Shown: piece by piece, positions 5,396-6,088 of the stretch
Layout of the letters: the number at the start of each line of letters is the position of its first letter
How positions within the stretch are numbered: the stretch's first letter is position 1
Origin: AC-37 sp036382905
GTDB taxonomy: Bacteria; Actinomycetota; Thermoleophilia; Solirubrobacterales; Thermoleophilaceae
DNA length: 6,088 nucleotides
Assembly: GCA_036382905.1 (NCBI GenBank)
Contig: DASVPL010000313.1
Coordinates: 1 to 6,088 of the forward strand
Direction of reading: 5' to 3'
Notes under the pieces: generated by a model
The model's input: the letters and a program-made list of their open reading frames with translations, nothing else
What the model was told of the DNA's origin: nothing
The model's database searches: none
Made by a program: the position numbers and the translations under genes

Positions 5396-6024
5396 GCGTC
5401 GCCCTGCGCGGCCACGCCGGCCGCCGCCAGCGCCTCCGCGTAGCGCGCCGCCGGGAACATCGGGGGCGCCTCCTGGAGCTCCCAGCCGCGGCCCGGCCAG
5501 AAGAGCCAGCGGCCGACCCGCACGCGACCCGTGGAGAGCCGCTCGACGCGCAGCTCCTCGCGCATGTCGCCGGCGCGGCCGGGCGAGGCGCCGTCCGCCG
5601 GCTCGTTCCCGTTCTGCCCGAGCGCGTCGCGCAGCCGCTCGGCGTCGCGGCCCTCGATCAGCTCCTTCCCCAGCGCGGCCACCACCAGCCCGGCGAGGTC
5701 GCCCTCCGGCAGCTCGGGCGCCCGCCGCTCGAGCGACCCGCGCGACCACTGGGCGAGCCTCAGCCCGCCGGGCACCCGCTCGAGGCGCACGTGGTAGGTG
5801 TCCTCCTCGCGTTCGTACGGCCCCGCCTGCACGTGCGGCCCGCTGAAGGTCCGCGTACCCCCGCCCTGGGCTCCCCGCCCACCGGACCCGCGCGCCGCGC
5901 GCGACCCGCTCGCGCTCTTCGCCCGCGGTCGCTCGCCAGCGCGCGCGGAATCGAGCACCGTGCCCTTCGAGCAGATCGAGCAGTCGGCGGTGAAGCGGTT
6001 GTGGCGGCAGAAGAGCGATGTCAT
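5392..6024 (-). CDS. uncharacterised protein with N-terminal CxH...CxxC zinc-binding-like cluster
   Basis: A 210-residue protein I cannot name. The N-terminus has FCRHNRFTADCSICSKG at 5-21, in which C6, H8, C15 and C18 could bind one zinc. Residues 26-58 are a low-complexity linker rich in R, G, S and A, probably disordered. Then come two alike segments: VRLERVPGGLRLAQW at 79-93 and LRVERLSTGRVRVGRW at 158-173. They share a V/L-R-x-E-R-x3-G-x-(L/V)-R-(L/V)-x2-W pattern, suggesting a duplicated beta-rich domain. A helical stretch (109-134) lies between them. No signal peptide or membrane segment is seen. A TAA lies directly before the ATG at 6024, so the frame cannot extend upstream. No ribosome site is visible. 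I recall similar CRHNRxTADCxIC N-termini in related actinobacteria, which supports a real conserved gene; function is unknown and nucleic-acid binding is only a guess. Confidence 0.75.
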   Translation of the reverse strand: MTSLFCRHNRFTADCSICSKGTVLDSARAGERPRAKSASGSRAARGSGGRGAQGGGTRTFSGPHVQAGPYEREEDTYHVRLERVPGGLRLAQWSRGSLERRAPELPEGDLAGLVVAALGKELIEGRDAERLRDALGQNGNEPADGASPGRAGDMREELRVERLSTGRVRVGRWLFWPGRGWELQEAPPMFPAARYAEALAAAGVAAQGDA

Positions 6025-6037
6025 TTAGCGGGCGACC

Positions 6038-6043
6038 AGAGTA
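6038..6043 (-). promoter_or_regulatory. candidate -10 element (TACTCT) for the 210-residue gene
   Basis: On the minus strand TACTCT fits TANNNT and ends 13 bases before the ATG at 6024. This would give a very short leader, in keeping with the lack of a Shine-Dalgarno sequence. No -35 is recognisable in the bases available, so this is weak. Confidence 0.2.
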
Positions 6044-6067
6044 CCGCTGCTTTCATCCCGGCCCAGC

Positions 6068-6088
6068 ATGCGCACCGCCGTCATCTCG
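6068..6088 (+). CDS. possible start of a gene beginning MRTAVIS, perhaps a calcineurin-like phosphoesterase
   Basis: Only seven codons are inside the window (M R T A V I S), and all six after the ATG end in G or C. Many calcineurin-like metallophosphoesterases begin MRxAVISD(I/L)H, so this may be one, divergent from the 210-residue gene. There is no visible Shine-Dalgarno and the sequence stops before any metal-binding residue. The same bases also read, on the minus strand, as an open frame ending RDESSGTLVAR at a TAA (6027-6025), so a different gene entering from the right cannot be excluded. Confidence 0.3.

Overview
This is a very GC-rich window with nearly all codons ending in G or C, GTG starts and two GTGA stop/start overlaps. 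The small-protein families (CGNR/ABATE regulator, HxH-less cupin) point to a high-GC actinobacterium. The Thermoleophilia/Solirubrobacterales are my best guess, from protein flavour only. No tRNA, rRNA, CRISPR array, insertion sequence or phage gene is visible.

Region 1 (1-3820, minus strand) is a two-gene DNA end-processing operon. The upstream gene (3820 to 896) is an AddB-like subunit with a degenerate ATP site, a UvrD-like fold and an intact C-terminal RecB-family nuclease with a cysteine cluster. It overlaps by 4 bases the start of a UvrD/AddA-like helicase (899 to the left edge), of which only the first 299 residues are present. Together they look like an AddAB-type helicase-nuclease for double-strand-break resection. 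Most actinobacteria are known instead for AdnAB.

Region 2 (3821-3924) is a 104-base gap with hairpins but no gene. Region 3 (3925-4637, minus) is a two-gene operon: a small GNAT-like protein lacking the acetyl-CoA-binding half, then a cupin that lacks the usual metal histidines. Both genes have good Shine-Dalgarno sequences and overlap by 4 bases.

Region 4 (4638-4731) is an AT-rich divergent promoter island (about 42% GC over 4661-4720) with repeated GTAAC-type half-sites. Region 5 (4732-5313, plus) is an ABATE/CGNR zinc-finger regulator that probably controls this island, and so itself and the cupin operon. Its start has no Shine-Dalgarno sequence and looks leaderless.

Region 6 (5305-5395) is a five-unit repeat of about 20.5 bases spanning the convergent gene ends. 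Region 7 (5392-6024, minus) is an unrecognised 210-residue protein with a CxH...CxxC cluster at its N-terminus, a low-complexity linker and two similar beta-rich segments. At the right edge (6068-6088, plus) a gene may begin with MRTAVIS, as many calcineurin-like phosphoesterases do.

I see no clear new multi-gene defence or mobile system. The most notable points are the AddAB-like pair with its unusual cysteine spacing, the regulator/cupin promoter island, the repeat shared by two convergent stop codons, and the uncharacterised 210-residue protein.
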